Under the pieces are notes generated by a model, which did no database searches, was not told where the DNA came from, and saw only the letters and a program-made list of their open reading frames with translations. A stretch of 64,000 bases of DNA from Reticulitermes speratus (lineage: Eukaryota; Arthropoda; Insecta; Blattodea; Rhinotermitidae), in NCBI GenBank assembly GCA_021186555.1, contig JAJKFL010000006.1, positions 33,105,478-33,169,477 of the forward strand, given 5' to 3'. The translations under genes and the position numbers were made by a program. This document shows positions 22,279-33,562 of the stretch, piece by piece (within the stretch, counting starts at the first letter, position 1; each line of letters starts with the position of its first letter).

Positions 22279-24895
22279 TCCCTCCCAGGGGACACCGCCT
22301 TAACGAAGCACTGTCCGTGCGGGCGGAGAGGGTTTGAGTGCCCCAAGAAGCTCGGGGCTAAACCGGCGGTAGCTTAGCTACTGGTAGGGTCTCCCAAGCC
22401 GGGCAGGCCTCAGCTGAGGGGCCAGACAAAGCGTGTTCCACAACGACCTGTCTGAACCAATAACCTTTCCATAATATCCTTCCTATTCACCCAAGTCAAG
22501 GTGTGAGGTATCGTGCCGAGGACTGCATGGCACTGGGGTGGAAAAACAGCAGTGCATCAAGATCCCCTCGGGGAACCGGGCAGCACCCCGTTGTATTTAT
22601 GCCTTCCACCCGTAAGGGGCTCTGCGGGTGGTGACTGTTACTTCCCCATTACTTGTGGGAATAAAATGGACACAGTAATTAATGGACTTGATCAAGGAGT
22701 GGCTGAGGCTGTAGACTTGATACAAGTAAGTTCTGAGCTGAGTTCTGATGAACCTGATCAAGGAGCAGCTGTGGCTGCAAACTTGACACTGAGGCTGTAG
22801 GCTTTGAGCCTTTCGCTGTTTCTTCTGATGAGGACAGACTGGCTGCAGGTGTCTATACGACTAGACTGCAGTCCAGGCGACTCTCGGGAGTGCAGCGGAA
22901 GTAGCTCATTAAAGTAAGAGAAGGTGGTGGCGAGAAGTAGTGGGGGTGTGAGAAGACCCCACTCTTACTCGAGTATTCCACCTTCGATGAACCTGTGAGC
23001 CTTTTGCTATCTCTGCTGATGAGGACAGACTGGCTGCAGGTGTCATTATGACTAGACTGCAGACCAGGCGACTCTTGGGAGCGTAGCGGAAGCAGCTCGT
23101 TAAAGTAAGAGAAGGCGGTGGCGAGAAGTAGTGGGGGTGTGAAAAGACCCCACACTTACTCGAGTATTCCACCTTCGATGAACCTGTGAGCCTTTTGCTA
23201 TCTCTTCTGATGAGGACAGACTGGCTGCAGGTGTCATTATGACCAGACTGCAGACCAGGCGACTCTTGGGAGCGCAGCGGAAGTAGCTCGTTAAAGTAAG
23301 AGAAGGCGGTGGTGAGAAGTAGTGGGGGTGTGAAAAAACCCCACTCTTACTCGAGTATTCCTCCTTCGATGAACCTGATCAAGGAGCGGCTGTGACTGTA
23401 AACTTGATATTGGGGCTGTATGCCCTGAGCCTTTCGCTGTCTCTTCTGATGAGGACAGACTGGCTGCATGTGCCACCAGACTGCAGTCCAGGCGACTGTC
23501 GGGAGCGCAGCGGAAGTAGCTCATTAAAATAAGAGAAGGCGGTGGCGAGAAGTAGTGGGGGTGTGAAAAGACCCCACTCTTACTCGAGTATTCCACCTTC
23601 GATGAACATGTGAGCCTTTTGCTATCTCTTCTGATGAGGACAGACTGGCTGCAGGTGTCATTACGACCAGACTGCAGACTAGGCGACTCTTGGGAGCGCA
23701 GCGGAAGTAGCTCGTTAAAGTAAGAGAAGGCGGTGGCGAGAAGTAGTGGGGGTGTGAAAAGACCCCACTCTTACTCGAGTATTCCGCCTTCGATGAACCT
23801 GATCAAGGAGCGGCTGTGGCTGCAAACTTGATACGGAGGCTGTAGGCTCTGAGCCTTTTGCTGTCTCTTGTGATGAGGACAGACTGGCTGCAGGTGTCTA
23901 TATGACTAAACTGCAGTCCAGGCGACTCACAGGAGTGCAGCGGAAGAAGCTCTTTAAAGTAAGAGAAGGTGGTGGCGAGAAGTAGTGTGGGTGTGTAAAG
24001 ACCCCACTCTTATTCGAGTATTCCACCTTCGATTAACCTGTGAGCCTTTTGCTATCTCTTCTGATGAGGACAGACTGGCTGCAGGTGTCTTTATGACCAG
24101 ACTGCAGACCAGGCGACTCTAGGGAGCGCAGCGGAAGCAGCTCATTAAAGTAAGAGAAGGCGGTGGCGAGAAGTAGTGGGGGTGTGAAAAGACCCCACTC
24201 TTACTCGAGTATTCCTCCTTCGATGAACCTGATCAAGGAGCGGCTGTGACTGCAAACTTGATATTGGGGCTGTATGCTCTGAGCCTTTCGCTGTCTCTTC
24301 TGATGAGGACAGACTGGCTGCAGGTGCACCAAACTGCAGTCCAGGCGACTGTCGGGAGCGCGGCGGAAGCAGCTCATTAAAATAAGAGAAGGCGGTGGCG
24401 AGAAGTAGTGGGGGTGTGAACAGACCCCACTCTTACTCGAGTATTCCACCTTCGATGAACCTGATCAAGAAACGGCTGTGGCTGCAGACTTGATAATTGA
24501 AAGACTAAGGGTTAGCACAACAAGCCTAGGGCTGTGGTGCGTCCGGAGCTAATGCCGACGGGCCCATAGAGGGGCTGTACGCTCTGAGCCTTGCACTGTC
24601 TCCTCTGATGAGGACAGACTGGCTGCAGGTGTGACCAAACTGCAGACCAGGCGACTCTCGGGAACGCAGCGGAAGCAGCTCATTAAAATAAGAGAAGGCG
24701 GTGGCGAGAAGTAGTGGGGGTGTGACCAGACCCCACTCTTACTCGAGTATTCCACCTTCGATGAACCTGATCAAGGAACGGCTGTGGCTGCAGACTTGAT
24801 AATTGTAAGACTAAGGGTTAACACAATAAGCCTAAGGCTGCAGTGCGTCCGGAGCTAATGCCGACGGGCCCATAGACACAGAAGAAGAAGAAGAA
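22279..24895 (+). mobile_element. GC-rich composite non-autonomous retroelement
   Basis: A GC-rich block in AT-rich DNA, flanked by an 11-bp direct repeat GGGGTCCCCAT (22268-22278 and 24896-24906). It ends in a GAAGAAGAAG tail, as non-LTR retrotransposons do. The 5' part (to about 22800) is unique and looks like a 5' UTR. One open frame at 22513-22800 there has no family I recognise. The middle is nine tandem repeats. The 3' module GTCCGGAGCTAATGCCGACG then precedes the tail, and a second copy of this module lies at 24540-24570. No reverse transcriptase is present, so mobilisation would be in trans. The unique-VNTR-tail layout recalls hominid SVA elements by analogy only. Confidence 0.75.
22800..24880 (+). 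repeat. VNTR array with alternating long and short units
   Basis: Nine units are anchored by CTGATGAGGACAGACTGGCT at about 22826, 23016, 23208, 23444, 23630, 23868, 24061, 24299 and 24603. Spacings are about 190, 192, 236, 186, 238, 193, 238 and 304 bp. Short units lack a block containing ATCAAGGAGCGGCTG and GCAAACTTGATA. Each unit ends with GTGGGGGTGTGAAAAGACC and CACTCTTACTCGAGTATTCC. Minus-strand frames across it (MEYSSKSGV...HYFSPPPSL) are repeat artefacts, not genes. Confidence 0.85.
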
Positions 24896-24906
24896 GGGGT
24901 CCCCAT

Positions 24907-26755
24907 TATGTGAATATAATACTGGATATTTTCCAGCATCTGAGGTATATTTTTGTATACACTCTTCTAGATTGGCTGTATTGCCATTTTTAGGTGCTTG
25001 TTTGTTGTACTGACAGATTTTTATTTATTTATTATTTTTATATTACTGGTGCTGATTGGGATCAAATGACAGGTGAATATGACCTTGCCATATATGCATT
25101 CATTTTGTACAGAGAATGCATACAACTTCCTGATGTAAATATGTATAGAGGGTAAGTTAAAGTTTACCTTTTTCTGAATATATTGGAATCATGGCATAAG
25201 GTGATGTGATGTCACATCTCACTCATTCTAAACTGTGACATAAAAATGAATGACAAAACTTTTCATCATCACCAAACTGTTCCAGGAAAAGTAAATAAAT
25301 GGTTGAATTTAAAGTGCCAATATTTGTGAGAGGATGCTCAAAAAAGATTACAGGATTATTTCATCATCTAAACTGAGAAAATGGAAGAAATAAAATTGTG
25401 TTCTTGTATGTTTCATCTACAAAATATAATTTTTTGGATTCTTCATCTGTAAGGAGGTGGTGTCTTAGTAATGGGTTCATAAGAAACTTTGTACAAATGA
25501 ATTGGGAAAGAAATATTGAAAAAACAGTATGTTTATTATAACCCAGTTACATAAACTTTAAACTTTTTTGTCACCTGTGTGACAGAGTACTTTGAAAATA
25601 TTAACATTTCAGGTTTCTGTGACGTGACTTCGGCTACTTTGATAGGTAGATACTAAATCTTGTAACAAAGTTTTTCTGCCACATACATTCTCCTGCCAGT
25701 GGTTAACTTTAGTGGTAGGTACCAAAGTTTCTGGGGAATTTGCTGCTTCTGTTTATGAAATTTTGCGTGTAGAGGTAGCCAGTACCTCCAAAATGTTGAT
25801 AACTGTAAACTCAACTACATGGGAGATCATAATGTTAACAATATTCATTGCTGTGAGAACCTCGTGACTGGAAATGTGCTCACATCAAAGGAAGCTTAAG
25901 CCACAGAAAAAGCTGTAAGATAAAATTGGCATTTGTTTTTAGTTGCTTGTTTTATGAACATAATTATAATAACCAAATTTTTAACTTTAGCTGTGGGGTA
26001 TCATGAACGTATGTTAGTGGAAACATTTTTTTGAAGCTTCAGTCAGAGAAATGGAATGATGTAAAAACCTGTGTCAGTACTCACCTGATCCATAAAATTG
26101 TTGATTTGGTAATTCCAGTTGCAGATTATTGACAGAAGACAATATTCCAGTGATAAATGAGAAAAAAAAATGCAAGAAGACAAAAATGTTTTTTGAGGGG
26201 CCTCAAAAGTATATTCACAGAAAATTGTTCCAGATGAAGTCAGAAAGAGAGAAAGAGAAAAAAAGGAAGTAGAATGTGTACTTCGACCACTGTACAAAAT
26301 ACAGGAAACTGCTGGAATTATGTTGTTTTCTGTAGGTTACTCTTAGAATATTCATAAAAAAAACTCCTGTCCAAACATGAATCAGGAATAGTAAAATGTG
26401 AGAAAATTTTGTTGCATGTAAGTACATTAGAGGTTGAAAATTTGATGTAGTATGATAGATGCGGGAGTAATTCAGGTTCATGTTCTAAATGGAAATGAAA
26501 AATACAGAAAACATACCACTGTTTCCTTCCACTAATGTGTGGAATAAGAATGATAAAATGTACAAACATTTTGAACAGGGTAAACTGAAAAATAAGTTCA
26601 TTCATATACTGCTGGAAATATATGCAGATCCTAATGTCTGATCAGTTATATCTGAGGACCTCTTTGCCTGGATAATACCAAGTGGTTGGATGTTGATTTA
26701 GCTTTGAGGTTTTCAGGACAATATAAAGTCTGACATTATGTATGATAATGAATTT
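24907..26755. other. Intergenic DNA, nothing recognised
   Basis: AT-rich spacer with several short minus-strand open frames near 26040-26600. They are rich in F, S, I and H, overlap in different frames and have no recognisable domain. Confidence 0.5.
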
Positions 26756-26764
26756 AACAGTGAA

Positions 26765-26935
26765 TCAGGATAGCTCAGTTAGTGCAGTGACTCATAGTGG
26801 GCTGGAAGACTGCGGGTTGAATCCTGGCAGGGTAGGATTTTTTTTCACCATCACATCCAGGCTAATTTTGTGGGTCACACAACCTCCTGTTATTATTATT
26901 ATTATTGTTGTTGTTGTTGCCAAAAACGTTTTAGG
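26765..26935 (+). mobile_element. tRNA-derived SINE, third type
   Basis: The head GGATAGCTCAGTTAGTGCAG is a good pol III A box. About 40 bp later GGGTTGAATCCTGGC is a B box. The body is short and ends in TTATTATTATT then GTTGTTGTTG simple repeats at about 26890-26920. It is too divergent in the arms to be a functional tRNA. Confidence 0.65.
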
Positions 26936-28748
26936 TCAGATCATGAAAATGACTGCTCACATTTTAAGGTCAACCTTTTTATTGATGGGAGCTTTACCTC
27001 CACGTCCCTATCTGCCTCTATGATGTCATGCTTAGACACAGGAGTTGTATTACCTTTATCTTAAATGGGAGTTAGTACCACTGGAATTCCATACGTTTTC
27101 CTTTGCTTTAATGAACTGAACCAGTACTTTATCTGTAATTTATTTAACTAAATTCATCATTTACTTACAAAATATGTAGTTTTACATTTATTTGCATATG
27201 TAAAATATATTAACCTGATATGAAACATTGACTCTCCCACATGCTTGTTACTAATTTAGTACTTAGCGAAGACTCTCCATAGAATGCCAACGTATTCAGC
27301 AATAACACAAGCCATGATACAGCCATGATTACTTAATTTACGACCTCTGTTTCCTGTTTCACCACTAAATTTTATGTACTATGAAGTCGTTAATCTACCC
27401 TTCTGTACATATGAGAGATATGTTATTCAAAACCCTGCTGCACCTCAATCAGAACACCTGATCGTATCTCACATCTGCCCTTGTTCCACTTGCTACTGAG
27501 TCTTCAAGAGGTGGAGACTAATGCCATATTATGATTACAGTGACTGGCTTGGTGAATTTGTTTAGTACTCGTATGTGCCTGATTTAATAGGAAAGTTTGT
27601 TGAGGCATGATGTTTCTTTTAGTTGCTGAGAGAAATTCTGAATTACTGCTATCAGTGTATAACACATAAATTCAGATAATGGCAGCAACTATGCAAGTTT
27701 TTAACCTTGTGTTATGAAAAATTACAGAGCAATTAATAAACACAATCTGGGAATTACGTCTGTCAAATGGCAGGTTTTTTTACTTGTGTTAAAAGAGATA
27801 TTACCTTTGAAAAAATTTGAACCAATTTTTTTTAAAATTTATTGTTTTGTAAAAATAGGTTAAGTAGAACTTTTTGTCTGCTGCATTGACTCAAAGCTAT
27901 TTTGTGAAGGATAGTGTTAAAAATATGAAAAAAAAACTTTATGTTAATAGTAGAATGAAACTGAATAGCAGGTTACTGGAAAAGTGTATTTACTGGGACC
28001 CTTTTCAGATTAGACAGATTGTGACCCAGTTTTTATACAGCCTAATTGAGGTGACCCAATACTTACCCCCATAAACCCCTCCCCCCTTACAAAAGAAATT
28101 ACTCATGAAGGTAATATGTACTGTTTAATATATACTATGCACATGCATGCATGTGCACACACGAATTAAAATATTCAGGGACACATATCTAATGATTTTA
28201 TGCTATTAATATAACAGTCCAGTAATAGGGAGAGTCTGTACCTGACATGAAGTTCCATATGTAATGTTCCTTATTAGATTACCGTGTTACATGCTTGATG
28301 TTGTGGCCTTAGAAATTAATGTTGTAATTATTGATGTGTTCTTGCCTTTACTAGCATATTCAGATGTGCCTTAATGAAGAGCAAGTTGAGGAAAATTTAT
28401 TGAAGGAGAAGGCGATTAATGCATGGCTTGAATGGCAAGAGTGTGGAACATCTTGAAAGCCGTCAGCAGCCTCAGAAAAGAGCACATCCTGTCCTTCGTA
28501 TTGGATTTCTTTTGATACAATTTTGCTACTGAGTGTCATGCATGACAGCAAGTATAATTTTGATTTATGACCGTAATTGTGCTGAAGGCTGTGTGTACCT
28601 AACAGCCAACACACAAGATAATCGTCTAATGTACTGTTGTATTAATGTACAAGAGTGTAGAGGACGTGTAACTTCTAGACATATTGTTCAAAGAGCATTG
28701 ACCTGGGTGAAATTAAATTGTAATTTTACTACGTTGTCTGTTTATGCA
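26936..28748. other. Spacer 3' of APN-1
   Basis: AT-rich non-coding sequence downstream of the APN-1 stop. No gene is recognised. Confidence 0.5.
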
Positions 28749-28754
28749 TTTATT
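28749..28754 (-). promoter_or_regulatory. Candidate poly(A) signal of APN-1
   Basis: Minus-strand AATAAA 85 bases downstream of the APN-1 stop codon. It is the nearest consensus signal I found. Confidence 0.45.
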
Positions 28755-28838
28755 AACGAAAGTTCCCTCAATTTCGTTGAATACTGATGTCCATGTTAAT
28801 GATGAGGAAGTTTGAGGTTATTCTCATGGCATGTTGTG

Positions 28839-29063
28839 TTAATACTTGGCTATCAGGTATCCACTGAGAATGGTAATACTCATAATGGGGTTGAGTGACA
28901 GATAACTTGCAGCACTAATTTGAGAGTTATAATCAGCTAGCCATGCTGAAATATCTCCTCTGTACTGATCAAGCCATTGCAGATTTGCATCTACAGTTTC
29001 TAGTGCAGATTGACCAGCTGTCCCCAAGTCTTCCCCTTTATGTTCTTCTGTAAAGTTACTGAG
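28839..29063 (-). CDS. APN: APN-1 last exon with GPI-type tail
   Basis: Terminal exon after a TTTACAG acceptor, in phase 0. It reads LSNFTEEHKGEDLGTAGQ, then the helical ANLQWLDQYRGDISAWL that ends ERAP1-like C-terminal domains. It finishes with about 15 hydrophobic residues (PIMSITILSGYLIA), KY and TAA. A small-residue patch (SAAS) precedes the hydrophobic stretch. This arrangement fits cleavage and GPI anchoring, the usual membrane attachment of insect midgut APNs. GPI attachment is inferred, not shown. Confidence 0.92.
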   Translation of the reverse strand, partial: LSNFTEEHKGEDLGTAGQSALETVDANLQWLDQYRGDISAWLADYNSQISAASYLSLNPIMSITILSGYLIAKY

Positions 29064-29229
29064 CTGTAAATAAAATATGATTCAAGTTAGAACATCAGGC
29101 ATGAATACTTCTGTCATGTGGTAATTTACTAGAACGCTATGATGAAAGTCATGGTGTATCTAGTAAATTTTCAGTAATGTAAATACAGAAATTCAGAATT
29201 GATTCTCTGATGGTTTTAGGGCGGATTTT

Positions 29230-29277
29230 TATATTATTATATATATATTATATTATTATTATTATTATTATTATTAT
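29230..29277. repeat. TTA/ATT microsatellite
   Basis: Run of TATTAT, TATATA and ATT units inside an APN-1 intron. Confidence 0.9.
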
Positions 29278-29334
29278 GTGATTTTATTGCCCCTTTTTAT
29301 CCATCAAAATGTATAGTTGTGTAGTTAGTATTCC

Positions 29335-29760
29335 AGCTTTGGTTTTTTAATAAAGCTAAAAAGACTGGTGACTGGGAATCCTATAAAATGGCCCTCGCCA
29401 ATTGTCACAAGAAATAAATGCCAAACTATCCTCTTAGAGGGAATACTGTCGGGGGATTGAGAATGTACCTGACAGAGCTTGCCTAATGAGGACTCTGGCC
29501 AGTCAGTCGGCCAACAAGGTGGGTTCTATCAAACTACCTAATGGCCGTCATACACAAGCAGGACTAGAAACCCTGAAGGAACTGTAGGCCTACATAGTTC
29601 ATTTCCCGGGATCTGCTGCAGGAGAAACAACAGAGCAAAGGCAGGGACAGCCAAGCTTGGAGACAATTACTGCCCACAGGGAGGACTGGGAACTGTCCAA
29701 AAATGTCATGGACCAATCCAAAATAAAATGAGAGATAAACACATTCAAACCATTTAATAC
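29335..29760 (+). mobile_element. Jockey-like pol fragment (decayed)
   Basis: KKTGDWESYKMALANCHK-like residues near 29358 are followed, after stops, by EYCRGIENVPDRACLMRTLA and NKVGSIKLPNGRHTQAG (29441-29585). This is the region between endonuclease and RT in Jockey-like elements (the target-length W/Y-rich linker). It is short, with stops and no RT catalytic box, and lies in an APN-1 intron. Confidence 0.65.
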
Positions 29761-30309
29761 TGGCAGGAAGAGATGAAATTATACCTGCACTATTGCAACA
29801 GGGCTAAAGAAAAAATATATTGAGATGTTAAAAGTAATATTTTTAAAACTTTAAAAGTTCTCTACAAGAATCTCTAGGTCTGGCTCCCATTATTATTCTA
29901 ATGATTCTCTTTTGTAGCTTAAAGATATTTCCACTATGCGAGAAAGTGAAAAAAGTTCTTATTTCAGTAGTAGTTTGAAATTTTGTGTCTGACATAGAAA
30001 GGCCACTGTGTCTGCACAGCAGAACAGATGGAAAATACCTGTCCTTAACTAACCTGATGGAATGGAAGCAACATAATACCTTTTGTCTACTAAAGAAAAT
30101 GTGTTACAATTATAAGCATTCTATGAGGGAGATATGTGTTTAATAAAATGAGCCATGGTTTGTTCAACCTAGTAATATCTTGTTCTTAAATACTCTCTAA
30201 ACATTTGGAAGAATCGCTGTTCCCATTTCTCATGGTAAATCATTGTGTTTAACATTTCATGTCTAAGCAGAAAAGACAGCAAACACTGGAGTTTATGATT
30301 TCAACACGT

Positions 30310-30615
30310 AAGCATTTGAATTTTCAGTGTAACTCAACTGTATATTTATTATGGCTTAGCTACATGTTTTGGTCACTAGTTGGGCTATCATTAGACTATT
30401 GTATACAACTTTTAAAAACTAAAAGTAAAATCCTACACAAAATAAACACCTTTTTGGGAGATCTCACAATTAAAGTGTATGTTTTTTTGTATGCTTTTAC
30501 CTTTATTTTAAAAAGTTTTATACAATACCGTGATGATGGTCCAAACAGGAACCGAAACATGTAGCTAAGCCATAATTAATGTACAGTTGTGTTAGTCTGA
30601 AAATTCGATTGCTTA
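30310..30615. mobile_element. Foldback with hammerhead-like remnants
   Basis: Inverted arms share ATTATGGCTTAGCTACATGT and the flanking AACACAACTGTA block, on either side of a centre of about 130 bp. The plus-strand motif (30531-30563) reads GTGATGA, a hairpin with GGTCC/GGAACC, GAAAC, ATGTA. The minus-strand partner reads CTAATGA ... AAAAC. Both cores are mutated. The outward-pointing layout is the same as at 1680-1927 and 59902-60625. Confidence 0.6.
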
Positions 30616-30706
30616 TTTGTCGATATTGCAAACATAATTTTATGACAAATATCGAAGTTTATGATTTCATTTATATATTAAATAGTAATGAAGTCTGTTT
30701 CTTTAC

Positions 30707-30785
30707 CTTGTCACGTTGTTCTTTTGTTGTCATTCGGGATGCTATGCCAGAGATGATGTTTCTAATAGCGTTCATAGCTGTATAG
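30707..30785 (-). CDS. APN: APN-1 exon 12 (ERAP1-like domain)
   Basis: 79-base exon between a TTTCACAG acceptor and a CAAG/GTAAAG donor. It completes a Tyr codon from the previous exon (TA+C) and reads YTAMNAIRNIISGIASRMTT, part of the C-terminal helical domain. It leaves in phase 0 into the last exon. Confidence 0.88.
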
Positions 30786-30899
30786 CTGTGAAATAGAAAG
30801 TGAGAAGATATTCTGTATACTGTAATTTAATAAAAATAGGGATGGAATAATTCTAATATATAGTTCACGTGAAGTGAACAAACACCTCTCTTTCTGTCC

Positions 30900-32070
30900 A
30901 TGTTTATCATTTCTGAAGTGCTAAATTTGTTTTATTTGAATTCTGTATCATGTGCATACACTGATATTTGTCAGTCATGTTTAATTTTTGCCTTTATTTT
31001 GACCCAAACTTCACATGACGTGCAAATTGAACTTTATAATTTTCTCTAAAACAGACCATCATGCTAAAAGATTGGATGCATAGAAATCTGATTAAGATTT
31101 ACAACCTTTACTTGAAACACTCTTTCTGTTATAGAACTGCTAGGTTTCTATGCTATGTCCATAAGTAGTATACTGGACATAACACCATGTTTTGTAAACG
31201 GGATCTGTTTCCATCCTGAGGGTAGGGATGGGGAGACTTCTACTGAGTTGTGTCAGTTCAACAGAAAGAGATATTCTCAATTGTTGGTGTATGCCAATAA
31301 TACCTTAGCTACAGGAAACACATTTTAGCCCAATTTATGCATTTTATAAGGAAAGATGTGTGTATGGTGCTGTATGGCCATATGTCTCTCTACCAGTAGC
31401 CTGTATGCTGTGAACCAGTTGACTAATGTTCATGAAACTTACATCATGATACTAAAAGATCACCGATATTTATAGTTCCTAATTTCCTATCATTAATAAT
31501 ACCAGTATGGTAGCCATGTGAATTTGTGAGGTAAAGATACTACAGAAACACTGTGGTCCTGAAACTTTGTCGGGTTACAGAACTTCCTTCAAGTATGCAA
31601 ATTATGTTAGGCTGATTTTTGTGTAGAATGTAAAACAACAATATGGTGGCCACATGAAATGTATTTAGTGTTCTCTTTGTTGGCAGTAACCTGCTAACCA
31701 TCAGAGATGATAAACATATCTATACATTTGTTATGAGATATTGTTTAAGTGTGAACAATTACAAGCATAATGACTGTGAAAACTCTTAGGCTTTCAGCTG
31801 AAAAATCTAATTGTGTACTATTGGAAATTCTGCATGGAAATGGACATGAATTGTATAATTATTACCTTACAAGTTTCCCTGTCCATATAATGATCATTTA
31901 TCATTTGTTATACTTAGGACTTCTTTTTTTGAATTATAATATTTTCCTTTTTATCCTAGTCTACAGTTGCAAGGTGCATACAAGTAATAGTGAAGTTGTG
32001 TGCCCAGTGTAGTGTGTTTTTTGTTGTTGGGGAAAGATTCGTACAGGATAATATTTATGTAGGCTAAGAC
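30900..32070. other. APN-1 intron, nothing recognised
   Basis: AT-rich intron without identifiable repeats or exon similarity. Confidence 0.5.
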
Positions 32071-32074
32071 TTAC

Positions 32075-32218
32075 TATGTTTGAATAGCCTTAAAATTATC
32101 TATGAGGAACTTGAATGCTACATCAACTCCTTCTGCCCTGCTGTACACGGCAGAGAAAACAGATTGTGAATCTTGCGGTCTGATTCCTGAATCTGTTTTG
32201 ATGGAATACGAAAGATAC
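32075..32218 (-). CDS. APN: APN-1 exon 11 (ERAP1-like domain)
   Basis: Acceptor TTTCTTCAG/G, donor CATA/GTAAGT, phase 2 in and out. It encodes YLSYSIKTDSGIRPQDSQSV and then VDVAFKFLIDNFKAI. The order IR-QDS-vf---A and then FLxxNF is typical of the C-terminal domain of M1 aminopeptidases. Confidence 0.92.
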
Positions 32219-32391
32219 CTGAAGAAAGAAACAAGCAGTTACCACATGTCCTGGTTTTTCATATATCTTGGTTAGAATTACACAAAAATATGAGGGTTCC
32301 TTTTTTCTACATTGATTGCAGAAAGTGCAGTGATAAGGAGCAGTAACAGCTATATTGTTCTTGCAAATCTCAGTTTTGATGATGTTCTTGT

Positions 32392-32560
32392 GTTTGGTTG
32401 TGGTGGTGGTGGCAGCAATGGGGGTGGTAATGGTGGTGGTAGTGGCGGCAGCGCTGGCTGCGGCGTTGGTGATGGTGGTGGTGGTGGCAGTGGCGGTGGT
32501 GACTGTAGAGGTGTTGTTGTCAGTGAAGGTGATGATGGTTATGGTAGTAGCAGTAGCAAC
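32392..32560 (+). repeat. GGT/GGC trinucleotide-rich tract
   Basis: Imperfect GGT, GGC and GTG repeats within an APN-1 intron. They create glycine- or valine-rich open frames on the plus strand that should not be read as genes. Confidence 0.8.
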
Positions 32561-33307
32561 AGCAATAACAATGAAGTTACTGTATTTTGAGGTACACCAT
32601 AGTTTCTAATGTACACGGTAGGCTTTCATGCAGATGTGTGAACTTTCTTTCATTCAACATGTAATGCAATAGGGAAGACTTCATGATAATGGCAGTGATA
32701 ATTACTGTGTTAACAGTAATTATGATACGAATAATAACCATTTACAACAGCATCAGTAATCAAAGTTGTAACAATGACAATAATACAAAAAGTACAGTAG
32801 TGTGAAATTAAGAAGAATGTATCCAGGATTGAGCAAATGTTTCTTTAAAATATATAGAAGCATGATCCCTTATCAGTAAATGTGACTGGATTTCTGTCAA
32901 GATCTCTATAGAGATATTATGAATGTAAGTGATAAATATACAAGTAGAATTGTTTAAACTTTACATGGAAAAATCTGTTATGGTTAAAGTAAAACACTAG
33001 AGACAGGACAGAGCTCACTGATTTTAGGGTATTGTCATTTGGGATGTGATGCCATACTGTCTGGTAGGTAGTTACTAATGTCTAAACATTTACCACTGTG
33101 ATAGCCTCCAGTCTCATGTTTGTGGTTTCTCCCTCCTACTATCTAATTTGCAATTTAAGTGATTCTGGCTATTCTTGCAAAAATATTTTACAAGTACCAG
33201 TTGGATGATATTAAAACAGGTGTAGATCTCCCATAGAAGAAGTCAAGTTACTGATTAGTATACTAGAAGACAACATTGTCTGAATACAAATCATGGCTGA
33301 CAGGACA

Positions 33308-33562
33308 CTGACAATGAAGATTGAAGTCTTCTGGGATGTTACTCTCTGTCAGCTGGTAAGTCTGCTGGGATGTTACTCTGTGTCAGATGGTAAATAGTTG
33401 CCAGTGTTTAGAAGGCATGTGTTGCTACCTTTCAGAAGGTCAGTCACTCTCCTTGGACTGCCTGATCCTGAAAATGATGGCATTAGACTCTTCTGAAGCA
33501 TCAGTAAATATTTACTAGTGGACATGGCATAACATCCCAGAAGACTTGAATCTTCATCAATA
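33308..33562. mobile_element. Palindromic dispersed repeat
   Basis: Inverted arms ATTGAAGTCTTCTGGGATGT and ACATCCCAGAAGACTTGAAT. A partial internal duplication (CTGGGATGTTACTCTGTGTC) lies at about 33368. Single-arm relatives occur at about 52566-52700 and 50918-51030 (plus) and 54205-54345 (minus). They share GGGATGTT...TGTAAATATTCAC and the CAGTCCAAGAA region. Confidence 0.55.

Noticed and set aside
22286-22328. HDV-type ribozyme at the composite element start
   Set aside because: The helices that can form are not in the HDV order (the P1 partner falls inside the P3 loop). Kept only as a low-interest pseudoknot note.
22513-22800. 95-residue open frame at the start of the GC-rich composite element
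   Set aside because: It lies in a retroelement leader, runs into the tandem repeats and shows no domain. A remnant of a coding sequence is possible, but I cannot support a gene.
22820-24630. CTGATGAGGAC in each VNTR unit as a hammerhead core
   Set aside because: No GAAAC follows at stem II distance, and there is no stem I pairing.
22853-24755. Repeated minus-strand frames (MEYSSKSGV...HYFSPPPSL)
   Set aside because: They recur once per tandem repeat unit with the same reading and are a by-product of the VNTR.
32312-32609. Glycine-rich and valine-rich proteins
   Set aside because: Both are frames through one GGT/GTG trinucleotide-rich tract, with no promoter, splice or homology support.
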